Source: Ceratodon purpureus
Taxonomy: Eukaryota > Streptophyta > Bryopsida > Pseudoditrichales > Ditrichaceae
NCBI GenBank assembly: GCA_014871385.1
Contig: CM026426.1
Coordinates: 69,060,674-69,124,673, forward strand
Direction of reading: 5' to 3'
DNA length: 64,000 nt
Shown here in pieces: positions 30,842 through 41,593 of the stretch; positions within the stretch are counted from its first letter, which is position 1; every line of letters begins with the position of its first letter. Made by a program: the position numbers and the translations under genes. Below the pieces are notes generated by a model. It was not told the origin of the DNA, did not search any database, and was given only the letters and a program-made list of their open reading frames with translations.

Positions 30842-32836
30842 CGAGGCAGCGGGGAAAAGAAAGAAGGAGGTGAGGAAGAACAGCGCCTGGCTCTTGGGTG
30901 ATGGAGGAAGCGCACGAGACCAAGGTGCAAATTGTGAAGGGAGGACTTGGGTGTGGCAGGAGGTCTCGGAGGCACTTGGCGGCGTGATGAGGAGGCGCTT
31001 GGCAGCGTGGAGGTGACAGGGGTTGCCCTTGGATGGGGCATCTCACCAGCCCTTGGTGGCTGTGAGAGTTCATGATTTGACTCGGACGTCCGCGATGACG
31101 GTGGCGGCTGGATCCGCCTAAGGCGGCATAGACGAGACAGGGCTGCTGTCTTTTCCATGGGGTGTCCATGATGGCTTTGCATAGGAAGGGGAAATGGGAC
31201 AGCTTGTATGAGGTTGATGCTGATTTCAGGGAGGGGAAGTTGAGATGGGGGCATGGAATAATTATCATGGTTGTCAAAGTTGGAGGAGCTGGGCTCCAGG
31301 CTAAGGTGAGGATCCATGTCTTTTGCCAGATGATGGTGAATTTTGCCTAGGCTAAGAGTAGGTGATAGCTGTTGAACTGCTGTATGATAGTGTTTCAGTT
31401 TGGCTGCATTCACCATGGTGGCTTGGGCGTCATAGTTAGCACTATTAATTAGTAACACTGTATTGTTTGGGAGTACCAACTGGACTCGAAAAGGCCCATG
31501 CCGAATAGACTCAAATTTGGTCTTTTTAAGTTTGGGGTCCTGGGGGCACTATAAGACAAGGTCCCCTTCTTAAAAGACACGGGGAGGTTGAGAGGCTTGG
31601 AAATATTGGGCGCTGACTTTTTGTTTATGAATGATATTCTGTATTGCAGATTCCCTAAGCTCTTCTAGGTGATGGATATCATGCAACGTGGCCGCCAATA
31701 CTCCATAGGGGGGTGTAATCACGGGGATGTAGGGTGGTGAATGTAGGAGCAATGTATTCTGTAGGGAGGAGGGGTAGAGTGCCGTAGACTAATTCAAACG
31801 GACTTGCTTGTATAGTAGTTTTAGTGGCGACTCTATAGGCCTATAATGCAGCCGGCAGACAGTTGTCCTAGTCGACCCTGTTGGCATGGATGAATCGTTT
31901 CAACATGTTTATCAGAGTTTTGTTAGTTGATTCAGCCTGACCGTTATCCTAGGGATAATAAACTGTGCTGGTTCTATGCTTAATCACATGATTGTCCATG
32001 AGCTCTTTGATGATTGCGTTGACAAAATGGGAGCCTTGGTCAGACATAATTTCTAATGGGCAGCCAAACCTGGTGATGATGTTCTCGTAAATGAAGTTTG
32101 CGGTGACCATGGCGGTATTTGTCCTAAGTGCTTTAGCCTTGACCCACTTAGTGCTGTAGTCAGTAGCGACCAAGATGTACTTGAATCCTTCGCGGGTGAC
32201 AGGCCGAATTGGGCCAACAAAATCCAAGCCCCATCTTAAGAAGGGTCCCAAGGGAGGTATAGATTTCAGGGGGCTTTGCCCTGGTACTGGAAGTTTGTGG
32301 TGGCAATTTGGCAAGCATGGCAGTTCTTGACATAATTGTGGACGACTTTATGCAACGTAGGCCACCAATACTTGGCTGTCAAAATTTTCTTGACAGAGGT
32401 GTCGGGCCTTTGGTGGCCTCCAACAGGGCCATCATGAAGGTGTGACATGATTTCGTGTTACTGTTCTGTGGTTACGCAGATTCGTGTCTCCTCGTCAGGT
32501 CCATGGCGATAAAGTTGTCCTTCAATGATAGTATAAGGGAAGGGGCTGCGGATGAAGCTGATCTTTCTGGTGCCCGTAAAGTCCATGTGGACCGTTCCGG
32601 TGGTCAGATAATGTATATACTGTGATCGCCAGTCTTGAGCCGTCTCAGGTGCCAACGTAGCTACTTGGATATAGGCGTCATTAAACGAGTCGTCAATGCC
32701 GTCATCGAAGGCCGTGGTGTCTCTGGACAGATAATCTGCTACTATGTGGCGTCTACCCGAGACGTAGACGACCTCGAAGTCGTATTATAGGAGGATCATG
32801 ATCCAGTGTGCAACCAGACTACTAACCAGACGTTGA
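30842..32836 (-). other. Integrase region of gypsy A, broken
   Basis: Contains the H-H-C-C zinc region (HNYVKNCHACQ, about 32330) and the integrase core with GLDFVGP and SDQGSHFVN (31949–32314). A C-terminal part grades into a Pro/Ser-rich low-complexity stretch (30.7–31.3 kb). A handful of breaks. Confidence 0.75.
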
Positions 32837-32840
32837 TTAA
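32837..32840 (+). repeat. TTAA at left of inserted element
   Basis: TTAA, repeated at 33763–33766. Confidence 0.7.
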
Positions 32841-33762
32841 CCCCTAAACTTCCAAGCAACCAAAATGTGGTCGCCGGCTATTTTGGGAAGGGTCCCACAG
32901 TGGTAAAAATAACTTTCAAGTTTTGAGATTTTTCATGTGGATTCTCTAGGTCAACACGTACATGCCAAGCTTTGTTTCATAAGATTTGGTTATGTAATGC
33001 AAAAGTTATGAATGGTTGAAGGTAAAAAATCTCAACGTGGGCAGCCACAAAAATTTTCAAATATCTTTAAAAAAATAAAATAAAAATATCATCATTTTGT
33101 AGAGATTCATATTTGGATAGAATGCTTTGATTCAGTCCATTCAAACAAGTGAGGTAAAAGATATGACAACTCATGTTATGCGGGTAGTTTGGTCAAATCT
33201 TCATGAAAAAAAACTTCAAGAGCTCATTTTCAATACAATTTTGACAATTTTTCAAAAATAAAAATTGGAAAAGTTTTTTGTTATGTATCACATCATTTTT
33301 ACTGTTGAAAGTAATTTTATCCACTTTTATGTGGATGTAATTAGCAATTTAGTTTTTCCTTGTGTTCTACATTGTATTTTGATTTACATATCTTTTGAAG
33401 ATGAAAATCTAAGTTTTTTCATTTGATATTTTTTGTGTAGATTCTCAAGTCATTTTTATATTAGAATATGGAGTTGCCCATTTCAAATTTGTAAAGCATA
33501 TTTTTTGAAAATTCATTGAAAGTGAGATTTCAGCTTTTTGAAGGATTGAAAAACACTTGTTTTTTAACTTTGAACATTACGATCTTGCAATTGGTGTTGT
33601 ATTTTTCTCTAAAATTTTGGAAAAGAATGTCTCAATAAGTTAGCTATAAGATCCTACGGTTGAAATTGCAAAAAAACATCACAAAATTGGAAAAATTAAC
33701 TTGCTTCACAAAAGAGTGTTGAAGGCAGTTTTCAATGTGAATTCATGGTGGGCATTTAGGGG
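32841..33762. mobile_element. TTAA-flanked non-autonomous DNA element, 922 bp
   Basis: Inserted in gypsy A between its RNase H and integrase coding. It starts CCCCTAAACTTCC and ends with the complement CCCCTAAATGCCC, and is flanked by TTAA on both sides. The interior is AT-rich with no ORF. TTAA targeting with C-rich tips is the habit of piggyBac-like elements, but no transposase is present to confirm the superfamily. Confidence 0.65.
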
Positions 33763-33766
33763 TTAA

Positions 33767-34362
33767 CAAGGTATAACAAACTGTGGTGGTCGACTATAAA
33801 TCTGAATTTGTTGCCCAATAGGTAGTGACGAAAGTTTTTGACAGCGTAGATCATTGCTAAAGCTTCCCGCTCCGTGGTAGAATAATTTCGCTCTGCCGTG
33901 TTTAATAGCCGACTTGCATAGGCTACAGGTTGGTCATGTTTACCTGTTAAGTTTTGGGCTAGCATGACGTCTACGGCGACATTAGAAGCATCGGTGTGGA
34001 CATGGAACGGCTTGGTCCAATCTGGCGCAATTAATATGGGTGCGTTTGAATAAGCTACCTTGATTTTTTCTAACCCTTCTTGGGCTGCATGTGACCAATC
34101 TTGTGGGTAGCTATAGCGAGCATGGTTCAACGCGGTAATTGGGGCGGTTATGTAGGCCAGTTTTTCTATGTAAATTCTATTGAATAGTACAAGGCCTAGA
34201 AGACGCTATAGCCCTTTTTGGTTCACCGGTGGCGTCATGTTGACAATTTCTTGTATTTTTTCTGGATCTAGTAGTTTACCATGTTTACAAACAATATAGC
34301 GTAAGATAATGCCGGCAAAAAATAAGAACATACATTTGTCGGCGTTTAAGCTAACTCCGTTG
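33767..34362 (-). other. RNase H / reverse-transcriptase end of gypsy A, broken
   Basis: RNase H-type coding (33756–34130) with the family blocks ASNVAVDVML and REALAMIYAVKNFRHYLLG. The reverse transcriptase part is cut by MULE-2. Confidence 0.8.
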
Positions 34363-34371
34363 GTTCTATAG
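34363..34371 (+). repeat. Left 9-bp target duplication of MULE-2
   Basis: GTTCTATAG, against GTTCTACAG at 41585–41593 (8 of 9). Confidence 0.75.
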
Positions 34372-35002
34372 GGAGGGTAGCTTGTATGTGAGCGGAGAGC
34401 GGTGAGCGGAGATTTGGAGAGCAGAGAGCACAAAATGGGGGGACAGAACCTAAAAATAGGATTTTTACTAAATATAAAATATAAAAATTAGAAAATTCAA
34501 ATATTCTCAGTATATTTTTAGAAATAATCTTATTTTAGTAATATAAATTGATCCTATAACCGTGGACTAATTACAGTATTTTCATTGAATTTGTAATTAG
34601 TTTTCTCTTTTCTTGGTGATTAATTTTTGATGCGCACCAATTACTATGCTCCAACTCCCTCTTACTGATTCACGCATAGATTTATCTCCCGTATCCCCTC
34701 TCATTTATATGCTAATTAGTGCTTGAAATGTACTAATATTGAAGCTCTTAAATATCGTAACATTTTCTTAACATTACTACAATTCATCCATTCTCGTCTA
34801 CGTGCCTTTCATTTTATTTTATTTTTAATTTATAATTATCTTGTATTTTTTATTAACTTTCTTTATTCTATCTATCTTGTTAATGGGGTCGAAAGAGTCC
34901 TTTCATGTAATTTTTTCTTTCATATTATTTTCACTTTCATTTTATTTGTTTATTTCATATTTTGGTTTTGTTTTCCCATTGTTCCCAACTCCGTACTTCT
35001 AG

Positions 35003-35461
35003 TTTCATGCCAAGCCCGCATGCTCTTCATAACCTCGAACACATAGAATTGAATGCAATTGATTTGGCCTGGGATACCGTTGCTAAATTTTCTGGTACAA
35101 GTGAAGAGCTGAATCGACAATTCTTTGGAGACTTCGCACATGCGGTAGATGATGAGAGTCAGCATTTCTTGTGGTGCCTTCAACGTCTTGCTGAAATGGG
35201 ATTTAGGTGGAGATTTTCCGGATTGTGTAGACATTGATAGTATTCTTTGTACCTTCTGTTATGACATGAATTCGATCAAGCTTCTTTGGGTTCTTCTCCT
35301 TGATCACCTGCCTGCGATGTTGTGAACTCATTTTGGGTTTTATTTTTGGGGGTTGGAGTGACAGCTATGGTGACATGCCAGCATATAATCTCCTTTTGGC
35401 CGATTGTGAGAAGACATTGGGTAATGTTATGGCTCGACTTGCAATTATTCCAATGATGCAG
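35003..35461 (+). pseudogene. Captured fragment of a DUF455 (ferritin-like) gene, two exons
   Basis: Exon 35003–35206 follows acceptor ACTTCTAG and contains HALHNLEHIELNAIDLAWD and DDESQHFLWCLQRLAEMGF. Exon 35365–35461 continues YGDMPAYNLLLADCEK and LARLAIIPMMQ-type sequence (MARLAIIPMMQ here), followed by a donor. These are the Glu/His-containing helices of the DUF455 family, a host housekeeping-type gene of unknown role in plants and bacteria. The intron between them (35207–35364) is retained, so the piece was taken up as genomic DNA. No stop breaks the two exons. Both ends of the gene are missing. Confidence 0.7.
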
Positions 35462-36324
35462 GTGCACACCTCTTATCTCTGCTTACCTGAACTATAATGT
35501 CAACAAGTACTGAAGCCTTGAGTTGAAGATTGAATAGATTAGGGTTATGTTAGGTGTATCGTGTGATTTGATATGCAAAATGAGATGAATGTTTAGTTTG
35601 TTATAGTTCTTCAGTGTTTGTACACCTAATATATACAATCACTCGAAGATCCTAACTTTAAAAGAAAAAGGCCAGCTCTAGTGAAGTTGAGCAAAGAAAA
35701 GAAAATTAATCCGGAAAGTCCTGTTGAAAACCCGTAACCCAGTTGTTACAAACCTGCACGGGCAAAGAGGAGCGCCAAGCGTGTCCTTGTGCTCTGCTAA
35801 TCCCTGCATTACAACAACCGGTAAGAGCCCTAAGACAAAAAGGCAAGGATGAATGCATGATACTATGGACAAGAATCTGTGGTGTTGAGAGCTCTAAAAT
35901 TATTTGGGATCAGATGAGGTGAAGCACAGTATATCGGTCATTCTTTTCAGGTCCTCAGAAACAATGAGCAGGTACATACGCAACTACCATGAAACTTCCA
36001 ACCTAAAGCATTACTCAACACCCTAAATTATTTGCGATTTACAATTAATTCGTGCTCCATGAAAAGAGAATTGCAATTGAAAATACTTCTTCCAGATTCT
36101 ATGTCAAAACTGAGTTGAGGAGAACGCTGTAAACATAACCAATGGCTCCATGGAGCAGACAACCCAATCGCCAGATTCATCAAACACAATGTAACAGTAA
36201 ATTCAAAACGACCCGTGTCCCCATTGCTCAAATCTTTCGAAGTAAAAAATCTATAAGCACGAATTCCACCGGCAAAAAGGCTACTAAAACGCCACCAAAA
36301 GCATAACTACAATCCGAAATGATT
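35462..36324. other. Non-coding interior of MULE-2
   Basis: No convincing frame is seen. Probably intron and flank of captured genes. Confidence 0.3.
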
Positions 36325-36420
36325 TCACACCTGCTGCCCGGACTCTGGGACCCCTTGGAACAACAAAACCAGTAGTAGAAGCCCCAGAGAAGCCATTAAG
36401 CACGCCATCAAGCACGCCAT
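36325..36420 (-). pseudogene. Captured first exon with signal-peptide-like sequence
   Basis: ATG at 36420 (minus) opens MACLMACLMASLGLLLLVLL, then FQGVPESGQQ and GTGTGA, which can be read as a donor. A hydrophobic core of about ten residues after a short N-region is typical of secretory signals. Only 31 codons are present and no mature protein follows, so it is most likely a captured exon 1 in the opposite orientation to the DUF455 piece. Confidence 0.4.
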
Positions 36421-36627
36421 TTCTCTACACCAATCCAAACAACCTCGCCTCCACCTGTACAAACACCCCCAAATCAGCAATGCCGCGCAACGCAACAAAC
36501 TCCATCACAGAAAACAAAAACCACAACCCAATTCGATTCAATTCCAAAACACAATCACACAAAACACACCTTTAAGCTCACTAGTACCCAATCCTCCAAA
36601 CCTAGCAAAATCAAAACCACAACAAAA

Positions 36628-36688
36628 AACCAAACCAACTTCCCACATCTTCCTCACATAATCACAACATCAAAACACATCTCACAAA
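36628..36688 (+). repeat. 60-bp direct repeat, copy 1
   Basis: Contains AACTTCCCACATCTTCCTCA. Matches 38121–38180 with about one difference. Confidence 0.75.
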
Positions 36689-38120
36689 ACCAAGCCCACA
36701 GAATGGAAGTGGTCGATGAAATATAACTTCATAGTGGTGATTAAAGGTCTGAACTACTGGACCTGGACCATGAGCGATCTGGTAACTTCCAGAGCCCTGC
36801 AGAATCCCCAGATAGTTTTCAAGCACTTGATACCCTGCAATTCAAGAGAGGAGCAAGGCATATTATATGAGATAGAAAGTCAAATAACGGAAAACCTGGC
36901 GCACATCCACACACTAAAACTATTCTCAAATTTTCTACCAACATCATAAGAGAAGCAATCACCCCCAAGAACAGGGGTCCAACAACACATCATCATCCCT
37001 TAAGAAGAAACTTTAACCCTACAAATGCTCTCACATTATCCAACAGGCTCTCAAGCAAAACCTAAAGATAAAAACCAGGTACTATAGATACATAACGACA
37101 TCATACTACTTTAGAAGCCCATGATAGTTTCTGTATGTCTGGTCTGAGTGTCGAGTTCTCTTTCCAGTCGTTGAACAAATTGGAATGATGAATACTTACA
37201 GAGTAAGCTTCACTGCGAGAAGCATGCACAAGAGCCTTCCCAAACTTTAGGGTTTAGGTACATGTTTCACCGCGCCATCACTTCACAGATTTCATATACA
37301 TGACAGAAACGACAGCAACAATGGCCCGTCCGAAAGCAGGTTTTGAAGAAAAAGAGTGAAGGTTGCAGTTCTTAAACTCAAATCCACGCTCAAGCAATGT
37401 TTATCTACAATTGACAGCCAAGGACCCAACCCATAAGTCAAAGCTCGCCTTCTGCTCGACATAACCTTTCACCTTTTTTGACCTACTCCCACATCCTTCA
37501 CTCTCAAGAGTAACCCAAATTCTCAAAAGACCAATGCACAAAAGCACCTCTTTGTCTACTTCGCTGAAAAGTCGACAACACAATTTCAATGCCTCAGAAA
37601 AATCAGACACTCGTTCTCACGAAGATCGTGCTCAAGAAACCACTGAACCTATCAACGTTACCCAACTTCGAAACAAATAATCCGCCTTGGGGTCACACTA
37701 CCTAAAAAACCAGAGACACAGAAGAGAGACTTGCAAGAAGAAAGCGCTACAGGTAAACAACATACCAGGATCCGGGTATGACGCGAACTACTGACTACCG
37801 CTGCTGTAGGTACCAGCGAGAGTCGAAGAAGCACTGGGCTGCGCGAAAGCCCTTCAAAGGTACCATACGATCCTCCTTTCTTGAGTCCCATTGCAGAGAT
37901 CAGATCTCAAAACTTTGCTTAAACTGCACTCCAAACAACACGCTCTGAAGCTCAACGCTCTAGTCATACCATCTCTGTCCACGACCCACCTCCCGGACTC
38001 TTTTGATCACAATCTTATGCTCCACAAGGCTCGGAGTGAAGCGAACTTCGACAACTGTTGGAGCTGAAAACTCTTGTGACACATCTGATTCAGCAGCTGC
38101 CGTGATGGGCTCTAAACCCT
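36689..38120. other. Interior of MULE-2 between direct repeats
   Basis: Mixed-composition sequence with only short open frames. A leftward 70-codon frame (37610–37401) is the longest of note and is not recognised. Probably captured host gene 5' sequence. Confidence 0.3.
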
Positions 38121-38180
38121 AAACCAAACCAACTTCCCACATCTTCCTCACATAATCACAGCATCAAAACACATCTCACA
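38121..38180 (+). repeat. 60-bp direct repeat, copy 2
   Basis: See 36628–36688; copies are 1.49 kb apart. Confidence 0.75.
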
Positions 38181-38263
38181 ACGACATCGAGCACCAAATC
38201 AACAAAGACTAACCCCGAAACCTTACAGCTCCTTCGATTAGACAACAACCCAGCTCCAATCTC

Positions 38264-38586
38264 ACACCCCAACCTGACTGTCGGCTCCGACAGTAGGTCG
38301 ATGGGCGGAGCAGTTGAGGTAGAGGCGGAGGCACTGCCCTTCGTGGGAGTGCCGATGAGGCCACGGTTTGTAAATTTTTAAAAAAAATCAAATACCCCAA
38401 TCCAACTGTTGGCCCCGACAATGGGTCGAGGGGTGGAGCAGTTGAGGCGGAGGCGGAGGCACTAGCCTCCATGGCAGTGCCGATGAGGCCCTTGTTTGAG
38501 TTTTTTTGTAAGAATTATACACCCCAACCCAACTGTCGGCCATACAGTGGATCGAGGGGTGGAGCAGTTGAGGCGGAGGCAAAAAA
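38264..38586 (+). repeat. Tandem repeat, about 127-bp unit, 2.6 copies
   Basis: Units start near 38264, 38393 and 38518, each with GGAGCAGTTGAGG.. and GTGCCGATGAGGCC-type blocks. The third is truncated. Confidence 0.75.
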
Positions 38587-38589
38587 TTT

Positions 38590-38992
38590 TGTTTCAATAA
38601 TTGGTGCCTCAGGGCTACTGTCGGAGCAGACAGTACCCGTCACGGGCTTTAACCTCAGGCGGTTTGCATAATGTTGAGCTCATCTATCACTACTGCTTGC
38701 GTATGTTGTGCACATGAAATGGTTAGAATACTCTCGGCCGGAGGCACTACTTGCAAGTAGTGCCAATGATGGCCTTTTTTTTTTTTTTAATTTTAGTTTC
38801 AATAATTGGAGCCTCGGGGCTACTGTCGGAGTAGACAGTACCGGTCATTGGCTTTGAAGTCAGGCGGTTTGCATAATGTTGAGCTCATTTATCACTACTG
38901 CTTGCGTATGTTGCGCATAGTATGGGGTTCAAATCCCCTTGGCCGTAGGCACTAATTTAGAGCTGTGCCAATGATGCCCACATTTTTTTTTA
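38590..38992 (+). repeat. Tandem pair, about 200-bp unit, with tRNA B-box-like end
   Basis: Two units (about 38590–38797 and 38798–38992) share CAATAATTGG.GCCTC and GCATAATGTTGAGCTCAT. The second contains GGGGTTCAAATCCCC (38924–38938), which fits a tRNA T-arm/B-box. The unit may be a tRNA-derived SINE copy; the A-box is not convincing. Confidence 0.5.
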
Positions 38993-39186
38993 ATTCTACT
39001 GGAAAATATGTGATAGAGTTGGCGTCTGCCTGTTGATTGCCTTGACGTGCTGGTTAAATATCTTCTTCATTTTTCTTAAAATTTTGGTATTTGTTGACAT
39101 GTATTAAAAGTCTGTTTAGTCATTTTATTTTGGCTTGAAGCATGTTGTTCATTCATTGTTGTTACATTTCATTGTTTGTCAATTAG

Positions 39187-40360
39187 GAATCCTCTGAGGA
39201 TAATATGGGGAGCCAACGTCAAGTCCCAACTCCAGCAGAGACCAAGGTACTTGTTAACTTTGTCATTTGAAACTTTGGCTATCTCTGCTTTTAAGCTTTT
39301 TCTTATTACTTATTGTACTTCTCATAATTTTAAGTGGATTTTAATCTTTATTTCTTTCTTTTACTATAGGTATTTTCCCATGCAGCTCCGGAGATGTCCG
39401 CCACTTCCCCCATCTCAGTGATCAACGTATCTGACCTCTCAGATTCCTTTGATCAGCCTTATTGTACATGTGATGTAGCAAACCCTATAGGTTTAGGTAG
39501 TGTACCTTTTGAGGTCCATTCCCTGTAGTACATGCCTACCTCTCTTGTATACATGCCCACCTCCTCAATCTACGAGCCATCTTCCCCGGGCTACATCCCT
39601 ACCTCGCCTCTACAGGGTTCACCGCCAATGTCTCCATCCTCTCCTTCCTCGCCTATTAGAGTGAGACCGTCAGCCCATGTGGTCTTCGCTCTTCCGGCAA
39701 TACTGCCGTGTCCGGTTCAACAAACCACGCGGTTTTGGAGGAGGCGCCGTCACTGGAACTGTAGACAGTCTAAGGAGTACGATAGTCGTGCATCACGTAG
39801 ATAGTTCCTGCAAGCTGAGATGATAATTGGGTTGTTCCAAAAGAGTTAATGATATAATGTTATATTGTTATTTTCTTTTATATACTTGTCTGCTTTGCAA
39901 GACTTTCGTTGATTGCGATTCCAGTATTAATTTGTACACCTTTTGGCAGGTTACGCAAACACAAGATGTGTTGGCAAAACCATCTTGTCCGATAGACATG
40001 AAGAGTGCTATAGAAGGGGAATTGCATCATAGAAAGCAACACAAGGCGGACTCTATAGCCGTCATCAACAACCTCAGGATCAAACCATCGCAGAAGTTGC
40101 GATTGTTGGTGCCCCTGTGTAGGATGATCTCAATGGCCAAGGTTAGACCTATGGGCAAAATGGGGGTACAACATTTGGAGCGAGAGTTTGTTAAGGGATT
40201 TAGAGATGGGGATCGCGTCATGTACATCTCCATGTACAACATCGAAGAGCTCACAGCCGATGTTACGGACGAGGTTGTGGCCGGTTGGAGCCCAGTATGG
40301 AGGGACGCGAATCAAGCTTTTGAAGATGAGATCCGAGGAGACGCGGAGTGGATGCAATAA
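39187..40360 (+). pseudogene. Partial copy of the ParB–methyltransferase cargo gene in MULE-2
   Basis: Three exons match MULE-1. 39187–39246 matches 13768–13827. 39370–39804 matches the CTD-heptad exon (Y-x-P-[TS]-S-x units and the same Arg-rich RRFW-type end). 39950–40360 matches the start of the ParB-like exon, including VPLCRM, GVQHLEREFV and RDGDRV.YISMYN. The frame ends at a TAA near 40358, before the ParB motif, and everything downstream is missing. The heptad exon has a TAG just before its first heptad, whereas the MULE-1 copy has its stop elsewhere, so the two decayed independently. Splice borders are kept in all three exons. Confidence 0.75.
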
Positions 40361-40401
40361 CACCAGAAACCATACTCATGTTATCTATTCTAAGGGGAGA
40401 T

Positions 40402-40944
40402 CTAGATACCATCTCTCGAAGAAATTTTCTCTCCTTCCTGCACATCCAAGACCTGATTCCCATTGGCCCTTAGTAATGACCTCAACTGATCTAACTCAAC
40501 GCAACTAAGTTTTCCAAGGGACGTTGTCTCTAATCTGTCGTTGTTAATTGGATTTGCAAGTGACCAAGAACTCCTAAAAACATTCCATTTCATGTTTAAC
40601 CTATTAACTTTATATTTGTCCTTTGAACTCCAATGGCGACCCTTATGCGAAAAGTAATCCCACCTTGCTAGCCGAAGGCATGTGTATTCAGGACTGGTGT
40701 CAATCTCACGCTTCCACAGCTTTGACACAGCACGAGCGTTCTCGACGTCTTCAAACGTGATTACCGTTGGAGGAGTCCAAGCCTGCATTGTACTTCTACG
40801 TATATGATCCCAGGGGTCAGGCCCATCCGCCATCTGCTTAAGCAAATCCTGTAAAATCGTTTCACAAGCAACGACCTCAAATGAATCGCCCATACCTTCA
40901 AACAACTGCCTAGCAAGTACAAGGTTAAGTTCTACATAAATCAT
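40402..40944 (-). CDS. Leftward ORF in MULE-2, unrecognised
   Basis: 180 codons from ATG 40944 (MIYVELNLVLARQL). The composition is protein-like, with VITFEDVENARAVSKLWKRE and a Trp-rich middle. No family is recognised. It is flanked by conserved MULE right-side sequence from 40990 on. It may be a captured host exon or a third MULE protein. Confidence 0.35.
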   Translation of the reverse strand: MIYVELNLVLARQLFEGMGDSFEVVACETILQDLLKQMADGPDPWDHIRRSTMQAWTPPTVITFEDVENARAVSKLWKREIDTSPEYTCLRLARWDYFSHKGRHWSSKDKYKVNRLNMKWNVFRSSWSLANPINNDRLETTSLGKLSCVELDQLRSLLRANGNQVLDVQEGEKISSRDGI

Positions 40945-40989
40945 TGAGCTAATACAACGTCAAGGACGTCTGCTAAGGTTTATATAGAT

Positions 40990-41584
40990 CGTTGCTTGAC
41001 ACTTAAGCTAGCAATGGTCTTATCTAGAGACCGAGAAATCTTCGACAAAAACAAGCACTCTGACATGGTGTACATCTTGGTTTCAACAGCTCCATTATTG
41101 TACACAAACTTTGAAATATTCTACGAAGTTTTCAAACCTTTAATTTTAGCTTTCGTAAAATTTGTTTTTTCTACAATAATCTATATTATCTATTCAATAT
41201 TTACTGTTGTGATCTAAAAACATGATGCTGGAATACTCATATCTAGATCCAATAAGGGACCAAATCTAAAGGATTGTATGCATGACATCATCATGACATC
41301 AGCCCTAATTTGTACCTCAGAAAACAAACTTAAGAAATTTTTACCAGTGATAACCCATAGTTCCACGGAATTATACTCCTTTACTAAAAAAAGTAAGAGA
41401 ATCATGCCTTTTTTAAGTATTTTTCCACGGTTATAGGGTCTACTTTACTTTTGAAAATTTACCTAAATGTCAATTCTTTGCTCTCCATTCTCTGCTCTCC
41501 ATTCTCTGCTCTCCATTCTCTGCTCTCCATTCTCTGCTCTCTGCTCTCCGCTCTCCGCTCTCCACTCACATATGAACTTTCCCC
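40990..41584. other. Right subterminal region and array of MULE-2, no gene
   Basis: Shares blocks with 18800–20169 of MULE-1. The GCTCTCC array (41470–41575) has more units than in MULE-1, including four near-identical CATTCTCTGCTCTC repeats. Confidence 0.7.
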
Positions 41585-41593
41585 GTTCTACAG

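Larger units (their letters stand above)
34372..41584. mobile_element. MULE-2, non-autonomous Mutator-like element with captured genes (Pack-MULE type), 7.2 kb
   Basis: Same termini as MULE-1 (GCTTGTATGTGAGCGGAGAG on the left, complement TTCATATGTGAG on the right). It has the same GAGCGGAGAGC arrays (34388–34437 and 41470–41575, the right one expanded) and a 9-bp target duplication. It is inserted in the reverse transcriptase region of gypsy A. No transposase is present. The interior holds a DUF455 gene piece, a signal-peptide-like exon, tandem repeats and a partial copy of the MULE-1 cargo gene. It must be younger than gypsy A. Confidence 0.85.

Noticed and set aside
38924-38938. tRNA gene
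   Set aside because: Only a T-arm-like element is present; no acceptor stem or anticodon arm can be folded around it.
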